A stretch of 23,530 nucleotides of DNA from Chlamydiota bacterium (GTDB lineage Bacteria; Chlamydiota; Chlamydiia; Chlamydiales; Rhabdochlamydiaceae): assembly GCA_016866585.1 (NCBI GenBank), contig VGMB01000002.1, positions 1 to 23,530 on the forward strand, read 5' to 3'. Positions 8,894 to 16,529 of the stretch are shown here, piece by piece (the first letter of the stretch is position 1; each line of letters opens with the position of its first letter). The translations under genes were made by a program, and so were the position numbers. Under the pieces are notes generated by a model. The model was given only the letters and a program-made list of their open reading frames with translations. It was not told the DNA's origin and made no database searches.

Positions 8894-8919
8894 ATTTTAT
8901 TTCACAATACGATCTTTTT

Positions 8920-10347
8920 ATGAAAAAAATTTGTCTTTTATGGTTAACGCAAGATCTTCGAATCAGCGATCATATGCCATTGCGGGATGCAGTTAAGCAA
9001 GGTTATGAAGTTATTCCCTTATACATATATTCCGAAGAAGATGAACATCCCTGGTCCATGGGCTCTGCAAGTAAATGGTGGCTTCATCATTCGTTGAAAA
9101 GTCTTTGCTCTTCATATGAAGGAAAAGGATCCAGGCTTATTATTCGAAAAGGGAAGTTCTTGACAGTACTAAAGGAGATGATAGAGGAAACTGGTGCAGA
9201 GGCTATTTTCTATCATAAGCGAGTAGAGCCTTTTGCAAGAAATTCAGAAGATAAGCTTAGTGGCTATTTTCAAAAGGAGGGGATCGGTTTTCACGGTTAC
9301 TATGACAACTTGCTATTCACTCCTGGCTCTGTTCTCAACGGAAAAAATGAACCTTATCAGGTTTATACTCCCTTTTATAAAGCTTGTCTTAAGATGCCAG
9401 TTCCTCGTCCTCCAATTGCGCAGCCTGATCATCTTAATAAAGTTAATACCAGTATACAATCTTTAGAAGTAGATGAACTAGCCCTTTTGCCAAGTATTCC
9501 TTGGGATAAGGAGTTTTATACTTTATGGATGCCAGGGGAGGAAAGAGCAAAAGAAAGGCTGAAATATTTTGCAGCACATAATGTTGCTGAATATTCGACA
9601 CATAGGGACTACCCTTATATGGACGCTACCTCAAGACTTGCTCCCCATTTTCATTTTGGAGAGATATCACCTTTTCAAGTATGGAAGGTCGTTGAGAAGG
9701 CCTCGGGAGAGAAGGGATCTAGCTATCTTCGTCAGCTTATATGGAGAGAATTCGCTCACCACATGTTGTACCATTTTCCCCATACAGATGTGAGCCCTTT
9801 GCGAGAGGAGTTTAAGCACTTCCCTTGGAAAAAGAATGCCAAGTTATTTGGGGTTTGGAAAAAAGGACTAACAGGATACCCTATAGTTGATGCGGGGATG
9901 AGACAGTTATGGAGGCTTGGATGGATGCATAACAGACTCAGAATGATTGTAGGTTCCTTCTTAGTAAAAGATTTACTCATTCCTTGGCAAGAGGGAGAAA
10001 AGTGGTTTTGGGATACTCTTGTAGATGCTGATTTGTCCAATAATGCATTCGGATGGCAATGGGTCGGTGGATGTGGAGCGGATGCAGCCCCATATTTTCG
10101 TATATTTAACCCTGTTATACAGGGAGAAAAATTTGATCCCGAAGGTCAATACGTTAGGGCTTTTGTTCCTGAGCTGAAAGACTTGCCTAATGAATGGATA
10201 CACAAACCATGGCTTGCCCCGGAGGATGTTCTGCGCTCAGCGGGTGTAACCCTTGGAAAAACTTATCCTCATCCAGTAGTCGATCACAATGAAGCTCGGA
10301 ATCTTGCCTTAGAGTATTATAAAACTTGGTCGCATAACAAAGGGTAA
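8920..10347 (+). CDS. phrB: Class I CPD photolyase
   Basis: A 475-residue deoxyribodipyrimidine photolyase, which uses blue light and FAD to reverse UV-induced cyclobutane pyrimidine dimers. The N-terminal antenna domain starts LLWLTQDLRISDHMPL. The FAD domain shows TSRLAPHFHFGEISP (237-251), GLTGYPIVDAGMRQL (316-330), GWMHNRLRM (334-342), and DADLSNNAFGWQW (369-381) leading to PYFRIFNP, all diagnostic and intact. I set the start at the ATG at 8920. The longer reading from 8878 would begin inside the preceding terminator stem, whereas KKICLLWLTQDLR is the normal photolyase opening. No strong ribosome binding site is visible. It is followed after 7 bases by the SRPBCC-SDR gene, so the two are probably co-transcribed. 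A photolyase implies exposure to light in an extracellular or environmental stage. Confidence 0.95.
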   Translation: MKKICLLWLTQDLRISDHMPLRDAVKQGYEVIPLYIYSEEDEHPWSMGSASKWWLHHSLKSLCSSYEGKGSRLIIRKGKFLTVLKEMIEETGAEAIFYHKRVEPFARNSEDKLSGYFQKEGIGFHGYYDNLLFTPGSVLNGKNEPYQVYTPFYKACLKMPVPRPPIAQPDHLNKVNTSIQSLEVDELALLPSIPWDKEFYTLWMPGEERAKERLKYFAAHNVAEYSTHRDYPYMDATSRLAPHFHFGEISPFQVWKVVEKASGEKGSSYLRQLIWREFAHHMLYHFPHTDVSPLREEFKHFPWKKNAKLFGVWKKGLTGYPIVDAGMRQLWRLGWMHNRLRMIVGSFLVKDLLIPWQEGEKWFWDTLVDADLSNNAFGWQWVGGCGADAAPYFRIFNPVIQGEKFDPEGQYVRAFVPELKDLPNEWIHKPWLAPEDVLRSAGVTLGKTYPHPVVDHNEARNLALEYYKTWSHNKG

Positions 10348-10354
10348 TGTAGGT

Positions 10355-11701
10355 ATGTATACTTTTACTTACGAGTCATTTTTACCTTATTCCAAAGAGA
10401 AGATAATGACATTTCTTCTTCAAGATGCTTCTATTGAGAGGATGATCCCTACTTGGCTGAATGCTAAATTGATCGCTAGGGGGTCTAGCCAAAAGTCAGG
10501 GTCTAAAACTATTCTGCGCATAGGTAAAGCTCCCTTTCATGTTGATTGGGTTATACAGTATGAGGCTGTTTCTGATAGGGGAGAGTTTGTCCACAAACTG
10601 AATATTGGACCTTTAAGATACTGTCGACATACCCGATCTGTAGAGTCGGTAGAGGGAGGTTGTGTCGTTAAAGATAAAGTTGAGTATAAGCTTCCTATCT
10701 TTATATCGAAAAGATCCATGCAAAAAAAAATTTATCGAGTGTTTTCTTTTGTTCATCAACGAATAAAAAATGATCTACTAGTATTTTATAGATATGATAC
10801 AAAACCACTTAAGGTTTTGTTGTCTGGATCTTCCGGTTTGGTTGGCAGAGCGCTCAGCTCTTTTTTGCAATCTCAAGGTCATGATGTGTGGTCTTTGAAA
10901 AGAGGTGATAGTGATGTCAAAAACAAGATTATAGGATGGAATCCATCTAAAGATGAGATGGATCCTCAAAGCATTGATGGGTTTGATGCTGTTGTGCATT
11001 TAGCCGGAGAGAACATCGGCGTTAAAGCCTGGACACAAGATCAAAAAGACAACATTTTTAAAAGTAGATGTAGAGATACCTGGCTTTTATCTAAGACTAT
11101 GTCCAGATGCAAAAATCATCCTAAGGTGTTTGTTTGCGCTTCTGCGATAGGATTCTATGGAGACTGTGGTCAGGAGATTGTAAATGAAGATAGTCCTCCC
11201 GGAAAGGATTTTTTGGCAGACCTCTGTGTTAAATGGGAGGAGGCAGCAAGGGTGCTGTCATCCAAAGACGTCCGCTGTGTCCAGACTCGATTCGGTCTCA
11301 TTTTGGATCCTCAAGGTGGAGTGCTATCTCAGATCCTCCCTGTCTTTAGAATGTGTTTGGGAGGTAGGCTTGGTTCAGGTTCCCAGGTGTATTCCTGGGT
11401 TGCTTTAGATGATGTTATCTACGCTATCTATCACTGCATAAAAAATGAGAATCTATCAGGACCTGTTAATATTGTTTCTACTTCACCTACTTGTCAAAAA
11501 ACATTTGCTAGCATGCTTGCAAAGGCCTTGCATAAGGGGTGCTTTATGCCTATTCCGAGTTTTTTTCTTAAGATTGTGCTAGGTGAGAGAGCTGATGCTC
11601 TCATTTTGCGCTCTACAAATGTAGAGCCGCTAAGACTAAAGCAAAGCGGCTACGAATTTATTTACGAGGATTTACAGAAGTATTTTACAGATGCTGTTTA
11701 G
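10355..11701 (+). CDS. SRPBCC domain fused to TIGR01777-type SDR epimerase
   Basis: A 448-residue two-domain protein. Residues 1 to about 145 look like an SRPBCC (START-like lipid/ligand-binding) domain, beginning YTFTYESFLPYSKEKIMTFL. Residues about 152-448 are an atypical short-chain dehydrogenase/NAD-epimerase of the TIGR01777 family. It has the Rossmann loop LLSGSSGLVGRAL (155-167), VVHLAGENIG (213-222), ASAIGFYGD (262-270), and the family tail KQSGYEFIYEDL. Members are often annotated as cell-division inhibitor or YfcH-like; no reaction is established. An AAGGG about ten bases before the ATG serves as the ribosome binding site. It follows phrB at 7 bases. This pairing with photolyase genes is, from memory, recurrent in bacteria. 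Its last 17 bases overlap the convergent hypothetical gene. Confidence 0.88.
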   Translation: MYTFTYESFLPYSKEKIMTFLLQDASIERMIPTWLNAKLIARGSSQKSGSKTILRIGKAPFHVDWVIQYEAVSDRGEFVHKLNIGPLRYCRHTRSVESVEGGCVVKDKVEYKLPIFISKRSMQKKIYRVFSFVHQRIKNDLLVFYRYDTKPLKVLLSGSSGLVGRALSSFLQSQGHDVWSLKRGDSDVKNKIIGWNPSKDEMDPQSIDGFDAVVHLAGENIGVKAWTQDQKDNIFKSRCRDTWLLSKTMSRCKNHPKVFVCASAIGFYGDCGQEIVNEDSPPGKDFLADLCVKWEEAARVLSSKDVRCVQTRFGLILDPQGGVLSQILPVFRMCLGGRLGSGSQVYSWVALDDVIYAIYHCIKNENLSGPVNIVSTSPTCQKTFASMLAKALHKGCFMPIPSFFLKIVLGERADALILRSTNVEPLRLKQSGYEFIYEDLQKYFTDAV

Positions 11702-12188
11702 ATGGTCTGATTTTTAGAGCAGCTTCTAGTTGCTGAGTTGCCTTGTAACAATCGTTCATTTTTGCATCATCGATCCAATTTACCCCAGTATGGAGAATAT
11801 TATCGATACTACTTAAAAAATTGTGCACATACTCTGGGAAGTTTCCTGAGAGCTCGTTAGCAAGCTTTTGCATCTCAGAGCTTATTTTTGCGTAATCAGA
11901 TCGAGCTTTTATTGATGCAAGTCTTATCTGCTCAGGATTGCCTTGCTCTAAAAGTACTAAAAAGCTTCCAATGTCTGAGCTTAGTCTATGCTCAAGATCT
12001 GCCATTTGTTGTTTTACTAGTGCTAGATGTTGCTTATCTAGAACTTTCTCTATAGCTTTTGTTGGTTCAACTTTTGTCGATTTTCTCTTAGCTCTAGGCT
12101 TATAGACCTTCATTTTTCTAAATTTAGAAGTTCTTCCTACTTTTTTAGGACTAGGGCTGGTTGTGGATTTATTGACATTAGGACTCAT
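11685..12188 (-). CDS. Hypothetical protein with Lys/Arg-rich N-terminus and helical C-terminus
   Basis: A 167-residue protein I do not recognise. Residues 1-45 are rich in Lys, Arg, Ser, Thr and Pro (for example KVGRTSKFRKMK and KPRAKRKSTK) and probably disordered, resembling a nucleic-acid-binding or nuclear-localisation tail. Residues about 48-160 look fully alpha-helical with no membrane segment. The start is well supported: GAGGAG sits eight bases before the ATG on the minus strand. Its 3' end overlaps the end of the SRPBCC-SDR gene by 17 bases, and I see no terminator hairpin there. A histone-like or host-nucleus role is conceivable from the basic tail, but it does not match the chlamydial Hc1/Hc2 pattern I know. 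Reality of the gene is likely; function is unknown. Confidence 0.65.
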   Translation of the reverse strand: MSPNVNKSTTSPSPKKVGRTSKFRKMKVYKPRAKRKSTKVEPTKAIEKVLDKQHLALVKQQMADLEHRLSSDIGSFLVLLEQGNPEQIRLASIKARSDYAKISSEMQKLANELSGNFPEYVHNFLSSIDNILHTGVNWIDDAKMNDCYKATQQLEAALKIRPSKQHL

Positions 12189-12364
12189 CTCAGCGTCTCC
12201 TCGAAAATATAATTATCCTTATATATCTTTATATACTATTATCTTTAATTGTTCAATTAATTATTATACATGTGTCGTTTTGGTGATTTTATTTTTCAGA
12301 ATTTGATAAAAAATACCTTTTTCATCAAAATAAACATTTTTTAGGTAGTAACTATAAGGTTCTT

Positions 12365-12592
12365 ATGAGACGGATTGTTTTAGCCCTATGTATATTGATG
12401 GCTCCCGCTTTTAGCCATAACCAAGAAATTGCAGGGGATGTTTCTCCTTCATCTAATATTCAGCTTTCTACTCCTGATTCTGATGACGATGTCATCATTA
12501 TGGAGGAGGATAGTGACTATCAAGAAAATGAAGAGGAAGATTCAGATGATGACTCCGATACCGACTCTTCAAATGCAGAATACTCTAAATAA
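12365..12592 (+). CDS. Small secreted highly acidic protein
   Basis: A 75-residue protein. MRRIVLALCILMAPAFS is a compact signal peptide, with likely cleavage after AFS. The mature part of about 58 residues is dominated by Asp, Glu and Ser (for example DSDDDVIIMEEDSDYQENEE and DDDSDTDSS), with essentially no aromatic core, so it is probably unfolded. AAGG lies a few bases before the ATG, and a good terminator follows the stop codon, making a self-contained unit. I do not recognise the family. Acidic Ser/Asp stretches can bind divalent cations or basic proteins, but no function is claimed. An overlapping reading frame from 12429 is Met/Ile/Leu-rich noise, and the signal peptide plus RBS favour this frame. 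Confidence 0.62.
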   Translation: MRRIVLALCILMAPAFSHNQEIAGDVSPSSNIQLSTPDSDDDVIIMEEDSDYQENEEEDSDDDSDTDSSNAEYSK

Positions 12593-12611
12593 TCACCTTC
12601 AAAATTCTCAC

Positions 12612-12648
12612 AAAACACCGCGATTAAAAATTAATTTCGGTGTTTTTT
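12612..12648 (+). terminator. Rho-independent terminator after the acidic protein
   Basis: AAAACACCG (12612-12620) pairs with CGGTGTTTT (12638-12646), with an inner ATTAA/TTAAT stem, followed by a run of T. It closes the small acidic gene's transcript. Confidence 0.75.
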
Positions 12649-12790
12649 TATTTTAAAAATAAGCAACTTAATTGTATTTAATTTGCGATAATTGCAATTA
12701 ATTATAATTAATTTGTTGTAATAATAAATTATTTAATTATAAGATTAGTCCAAGGGGACGTGAGCATTGCGCCCTTGTTAAGGAGTTCTT

Positions 12791-13414
12791 ATGATGGAGA
12801 AGTTGACGGTGAATCCTTGGAAGGGGATGTGGACAAATCCTAAACAAACAATTAGAGCTGTTGTTACACATGATCCAAGATACAGGTTTATTACATTGTG
12901 TGTCATCAATGGATTACCAGCGATGTTGCAAGTAGCGCAGAACATGTCTTTAGGTTTTTCATACAGTTTGGTGGGTATTCTGCTTGGCAGTATCTTTCTT
13001 TCTTTGTTTGCTGGGATGATAGGTATTACTGTTGCTAGTGGACTTTTATATTTGACTGGGAAATGGATTGGTGGAATGTCATCCTTTCTACAAATTCGAT
13101 GTGCAGTATCATGGTCTAATGTCACGAACGTGATTAGCATACTAATGTGGGCAATTCTTATCGTGATGTTTGATAAGGTGCTCTTTACTGACCTTTTTGA
13201 AACAGCTTCTTTCACGAAAAAAGAATCGCTTCTTCTAATGGGTGTTTTTCTGACACAGACAGTGATGTCAGTTTGGTCTTTAGTGCTTTTAGTACAATCT
13301 TTAGCTGAGGTTCAAGGTTTTTCCTCTTGGAAATCTATTTTGAACATTCTTCTATCGTTTGGGATATTGATCGCATTTTTTTGGCTTATCGGTTTGTTTT
13401 TTGTTAATGGATAA
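12791..13414 (+). CDS. YIP1-family integral membrane protein
   Basis: A 207-residue membrane protein with the layout of the Yip1 domain family: a short cytoplasmic N-terminus NPWKGMWTNPKQTIRAVV, a pattern typical of bacterial members that precedes the first membrane span, then about five hydrophobic segments (roughly 32-48, 57-88, 108-126, 146-168 and 183-205). Function in bacteria is not established; the eukaryotic namesakes work in membrane traffic. AAGGAG ends five bases before the first ATG and eight before the second (12794), so either could be used. An A/T-rich stretch upstream probably carries the promoter. The secreted-protein gene follows closely and both appear to share a transcript ending at the hairpins near 14032-14103. 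A role in the inner membrane is likely; topology is inferred only from hydrophobicity. Confidence 0.7.
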   Translation: MMEKLTVNPWKGMWTNPKQTIRAVVTHDPRYRFITLCVINGLPAMLQVAQNMSLGFSYSLVGILLGSIFLSLFAGMIGITVASGLLYLTGKWIGGMSSFLQIRCAVSWSNVTNVISILMWAILIVMFDKVLFTDLFETASFTKKESLLLMGVFLTQTVMSVWSLVLLVQSLAEVQGFSSWKSILNILLSFGILIAFFWLIGLFFVNG

Positions 13415-13443
13415 AAATTTAATATTATAGTTTGGGGGAATGT

Positions 13444-14025
13444 ATGTGGAATAAAAAATTAATGCTTAGTTTGCTTTGTAGTTGTTCGTTACTATCACCT
13501 TTAAGTGTGAGTGCTGATGACAACTCAGAGATCGCAGCAGTCGATGCTAGTAGCTTAACAATGGGTAAAAATTGGCAAGATTTTCAATCTACTTCCGGAA
13601 AATGCCAAATGAAGTTCCCTAAATCCCCAGAGCACATTTCAGAAAAAATGAGCATGCCAGAAGAAGGATATGATCTTAAGTATGATGCTTATATATCATC
13701 AACAGATCCAAAAACTGTATTTATGCTCCTCATTGCTCAATATCCAGACTTTGTAGATGAAAGATTTGCTCATATGAGCTTAGAAGCATTCCTTAATGGC
13801 ATATTGACTCATAATCCTGGCAACCAACTTATATTTGCTGATCTGGTATTGGTTCAAGGGCATGAAGCTTTAGACTTCTTTATTAGAAGTGGTACCGTTT
13901 ACTTTAAGGGAAGAGCTATGATGGTAAAAAATAGCCTTTATCTTATGGCTATGGAATGTGAAGTTCAAAACTATAACGAGAATCACTACAACACATTCGT
14001 TAACTCATTTATTTTGAATAAATAG
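13444..14025 (+). CDS. Secreted protein of unknown function
   Basis: A 193-residue protein with a signal peptide (MWNKKLMLSLLCSCSLLSPL, cleavage probably after SVSA). The mature part begins with NWQDFQSTSGKCQMKFPKSP, reminiscent of small exported domains that open with a Trp/Phe-x-Ser-x-x-Gly-x-(Phe/Met)-x-(Phe)-Pro pattern (PsbP-like or LpqN-like). It ends with a strand-like NTFVNSFILNK, also typical of that layout. I chose the ATG at 13444, preceded by GGGGGA at 13434-13439; an in-frame TTG at 13432 would lie inside that site. It sits 29 bases after the YIP1-type gene and is probably co-transcribed, suggesting a shared envelope role. The family is not recognised with certainty. A lipobox is not convincing, so it is more likely soluble in the periplasm or secreted. 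Confidence 0.68.
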   Translation: MWNKKLMLSLLCSCSLLSPLSVSADDNSEIAAVDASSLTMGKNWQDFQSTSGKCQMKFPKSPEHISEKMSMPEEGYDLKYDAYISSTDPKTVFMLLIAQYPDFVDERFAHMSLEAFLNGILTHNPGNQLIFADLVLVQGHEALDFFIRSGTVYFKGRAMMVKNSLYLMAMECEVQNYNENHYNTFVNSFILNK

Positions 14026-14031
14026 AAATGA

Positions 14032-14060
14032 ACCTGCTAGATGAATAATATCTAACAGGT
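14032..14060. terminator. First intergenic hairpin between convergent genes
   Basis: ACCTGCTAGAT (14032-14042) and ATCTAACAGGT (14050-14060) form an 11-bp stem with a 7-base loop. The single mismatch is C-A on the plus strand but a G-U wobble on the minus strand. No U-tract follows directly. Confidence 0.4.
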
Positions 14061-14070
14061 GTCCTGCCGT

Positions 14071-14103
14071 GAAAGAGGTTAGATTTCCTCCCTAACCTCT
14101 TTC
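14071..14103. terminator. Second intergenic hairpin, perfect 12-bp stem
   Basis: GAAAGAGGTTAG (14071-14082) and CTAACCTCTTTC (14092-14103) pair perfectly around a 9-base loop, ending 4 bases before the stop of the convergent kinase-like gene. It probably serves both convergent transcripts, but lacks a clear U-tract. Confidence 0.5.
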
Positions 14104-14107
14104 AATT

Positions 14108-15217
14108 CTACCTATCAACCTCAGACATTAGTTCATAGACTAAACTAGCAATAGGCGATTGATTAGAATCTGCTAGTTCTTTGGCAACATTTTTAAATTC
14201 CTGATAAATCTCTGTAGAACGATTGGACAAGCTTTGAGCGTGTATTTTCGCATATAACCTAAAAGCATAAGGTTCGTCTTCAGATTTTTCCATAAAATCT
14301 AGTAAAACAAGATTACCTTCTGCATTGAGTCCAAAGTTTCCTATATGAAGATCTAGAGGAACACTTGAAGGATTTGTTAATCCATACCTAAAAAGACGTA
14401 GTAAATAATCAAGATGGCGTCTGCTTTCCTCTGAAAGTTCTGATACTTTAGCTGAGGCATCCCACGTGACAATAAAAGGTGAAAGCCTTTCTACTACAAT
14501 ATACCCATCTGTAAGAACTCTATCTCTATTTAGGATGGTGACGACCCCTAGTCCCTCAGATTGTAAAGCATCATATTGAGAAAGAATGTTTGGTATGAAT
14601 GAATTCTGGATGGCATTCCTGTATGTTTTTATGACATCTTCATGGAATATTTTTACGTAGATATCGTTATTTGAAATGCCTTCGATAAGGTCATCGTTGC
14701 TATGAACAGTATAAATTTGAGAATGCTGTCCATAAAGCTCTCTTACAGGAATTATGCGAGTTTTGTTATTAAGCTGCATGCTATCAAGGATTTCTAAAGC
14801 TCGTAATGCAAAAGGAGCTTTAATGGATAGGATCGATTCTGCTCTTGGTGTTTTTAACGCAAAGTGTTTTGATAGCATATAAGATGCTTTTTTAGGGGAT
14901 GATGGAGGTGTTGAGAGACAGGGGAACTCTTCTGCTACGGCAGCTGAAGATGTGGAAATTGTTTCAGCAAAATGACTCTGTGCTAGTATTGTTTGTTCGG
15001 GCGCTACAGATACATCTTCAACGATGAAATCTATTTTTCTTTCTTTTTTTTTAGGATCTTCGCTTGTAGTGGCACTCGAAAAAGTTTCTGATGTTGCTTG
15101 GTGAACTCGTTTTTTAAGAGAAGTAGTATCTTCAGAACTTGATGAGGTTTTTGCCTCTATTACTGGACGTTTTCTAAACGTATAGTTGCTCTTGGGTTGA
15201 GAAAAAAATACGGACAT
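14108..15217 (-). CDS. Kinase-fold putative effector, paralogue A
   Basis: A 369-residue protein. Residues 1 to about 130 are Ser/Thr/Lys-rich and probably disordered, including TPPSSP (103-108). Residues about 135-369 resemble a protein-kinase-like fold: a nucleotide-loop-like LYGQHSQIYTV (161-171), a beta3-type lysine in IYVKIF (Lys189), a hinge-like GYIVVERLSPF (238-248), a catalytic-loop-like LDLHIGNFGL with Asp289 and Asn294, and a DFG-position LLDFME with Asp307. The Asp-to-Asn (5) and Asn-to-Asp (13) spacings equal those of PKA (166/171/184). The catalytic loop DLHxGN recalls aminoglycoside-phosphotransferase-type kinases rather than HRD-type. No signal peptide, so secretion, if any, would be by type III or similar. 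The start is preceded by AGGGA only three bases away. It is a tandem paralogue of the gene at 15309. Substrate unknown; kinase activity is inferred. Confidence 0.7.
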   Translation of the reverse strand: MSVFFSQPKSNYTFRKRPVIEAKTSSSSEDTTSLKKRVHQATSETFSSATTSEDPKKKERKIDFIVEDVSVAPEQTILAQSHFAETISTSSAAVAEEFPCLSTPPSSPKKASYMLSKHFALKTPRAESILSIKAPFALRALEILDSMQLNNKTRIIPVRELYGQHSQIYTVHSNDDLIEGISNNDIYVKIFHEDVIKTYRNAIQNSFIPNILSQYDALQSEGLGVVTILNRDRVLTDGYIVVERLSPFIVTWDASAKVSELSEESRRHLDYLLRLFRYGLTNPSSVPLDLHIGNFGLNAEGNLVLLDFMEKSEDEPYAFRLYAKIHAQSLSNRSTEIYQEFKNVAKELADSNQSPIASLVYELMSEVDR

Positions 15218-15266
15218 ATATCCCTAGATTTAAGAAATTTAATGGGGGTATTTTATTATGTTTTAT

Positions 15267-15301
15267 AAAAAAACCTCAGTGAAAAATACCGAGGTTTTTT
15301 T
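15267..15301 (-). terminator. Rho-independent terminator between kinase paralogues
   Basis: AAAAAAACCTC (15267-15277) pairs with GAGGTTTTTTT (15291-15301). On the minus strand it lies just after the stop of paralogue B and ends in a T7 run, so the two paralogues are separate transcripts. Confidence 0.8.
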
Positions 15302-15308
15302 GATAGTT

Positions 15309-16424
15309 TTATGATTCTTCACACATTAAGCTGTAAACTTCAGGAACTATTTCTCTTGCAACTTCTTTAAATAGTGTGTAGATCTCTTCGCTGCCATTAG
15401 ATAGGCTTCGTGCGTGAAGCTTTGCGTAAAGCCTGAACGCATAGGGTGTGATATCATCATCTTCCATGAGATCAAGTAATACTAGGTTTCCACTTTTATC
15501 TAGGCCAAAGTTTCCCCTGTGTATATCTATTGCGACCTCAGATGGATTAGTGAGGCCAAACCTAAAAAGTGTGAGAAGGTAGTCTATATGAGCTTTGTTT
15601 TCTAGAGATAGATCTGATAGCTTGGTTGATGTATTCCATGGCATTGTAAAAGGTGTTAGTTTTTCGACCGCAAAATATCCATCCGTCGAAACAGTATCTA
15701 CGTTAAGGATGTTGACCACACGAATTCCTGCCGCTCGTATTTCGTTATATTGACCTAAGATGTTTGTTAGGAATTCTCTTTCTATTGCATTGCCTTCCTT
15801 TCGAATAACTTCTTCCTGAAATATTTTAATATAGATATCATCATTAGATACACCGGCTATAAGAGATCTATCGCCGAGGATCTGATATACTTGCGAATGT
15901 TCTCCACGCATACCGATCATAGGTCTGATCTGCATATCTTCGGTAATTTTCATTTCGCTTAAGATCTCAAGGGCCCTCAATGCGAATCTAGATGTAATTT
16001 CTCTACGAGGATTGCGGTTTGGACTTTTTGGAGCTTTCAGAGATGATGAGTTACGTACTGGTGATGACGGAGGTGTTCCTTCGATGCTATGCATGGAAGG
16101 AATTACCCTTGGAATTGCGGTTGCACTCATAGATGGGAATGTCGGGATATGAGTTTGTCTAATGTTTGTTTGGGCAAAGAGGTCTACTTGCCGTACAATT
16201 GAAGGAGATCCTTGAATGCTAGGAAGTGTATCAATCTTTCTTTGTTTTGAAGGAGATAAAACTGTATCTGTTGCTAAGGGAAGTATGGTGTTACTAAAAA
16301 GAGCTTTACCAGATTTTTTAGGTTGTTCTCCTGTTTGAGAAGCCTGATGTTGTGCGATTTCAGGATAAATCAACGCTGCTGATGAGGAGCTTCCAATTGG
16401 GAATGAATTTGTAAAAGAAGACAT
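15309..16424 (-). CDS. Kinase-fold putative effector, paralogue B
   Basis: A 371-residue paralogue of the protein encoded at 14108. The catalytic half is clearly homologous: FALRALEIL (147-155), GEHSQVYQIL (174-183), IYIKIF with Lys200, GYFAVEKLTPF (249-259), IDIHRGNFGL with Asp300 and Asn305, and LLDLME with Asp318. Lys-to-Asp (100), Asp-to-Asn (5) and Asn-to-Asp (13) spacings are identical to paralogue A. The DFG-position motif reads DLM instead of DFM. The N-terminal 140 residues share little with A except a TPPSSP block (117-122); they are Ser/Pro/Thr-rich and probably disordered. The start has a weak GAG ribosome binding site six bases upstream. Its transcript ends in its own terminator. 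Kinase activity, export and host target are inferred, not shown. Confidence 0.7.
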   Translation of the reverse strand: MSSFTNSFPIGSSSSAALIYPEIAQHQASQTGEQPKKSGKALFSNTILPLATDTVLSPSKQRKIDTLPSIQGSPSIVRQVDLFAQTNIRQTHIPTFPSMSATAIPRVIPSMHSIEGTPPSSPVRNSSSLKAPKSPNRNPRREITSRFALRALEILSEMKITEDMQIRPMIGMRGEHSQVYQILGDRSLIAGVSNDDIYIKIFQEEVIRKEGNAIEREFLTNILGQYNEIRAAGIRVVNILNVDTVSTDGYFAVEKLTPFTMPWNTSTKLSDLSLENKAHIDYLLTLFRFGLTNPSEVAIDIHRGNFGLDKSGNLVLLDLMEDDDITPYAFRLYAKLHARSLSNGSEEIYTLFKEVAREIVPEVYSLMCEES

Positions 16425-16529
16425 TTTTTCTCAATATGGTTTAGTTTAACATGGAATTTATTTTACCATTAAACTGGATTTTTTTGCCCCATTAATTTAA
16501 AGAATTCGTTAAGTTTTTTTTGTAATCAG

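Noticed and set aside
8878..8919. Upstream in-frame extension of the photolyase
   Set aside because: It starts inside the terminator stem of the preceding gene, and the family begins at the Met at 8920.
12429..12656. Overlapping plus-strand frame in the acidic-protein gene
   Set aside because: It runs through the terminator and lacks a ribosome binding site; its Met/Ile-rich product is the shifted reading of GAT/GAA-rich codons.
12748..12777. Weak inverted repeat AAGGG...CCCTT before the YIP1-type gene
   Set aside because: Only 5 bp can pair, too little to call an operator or riboswitch.
12778..13215. Minus-strand frame opposite the YIP1-family gene
   Set aside because: Antisense shadow of a recognised membrane protein; no RBS and no family features.
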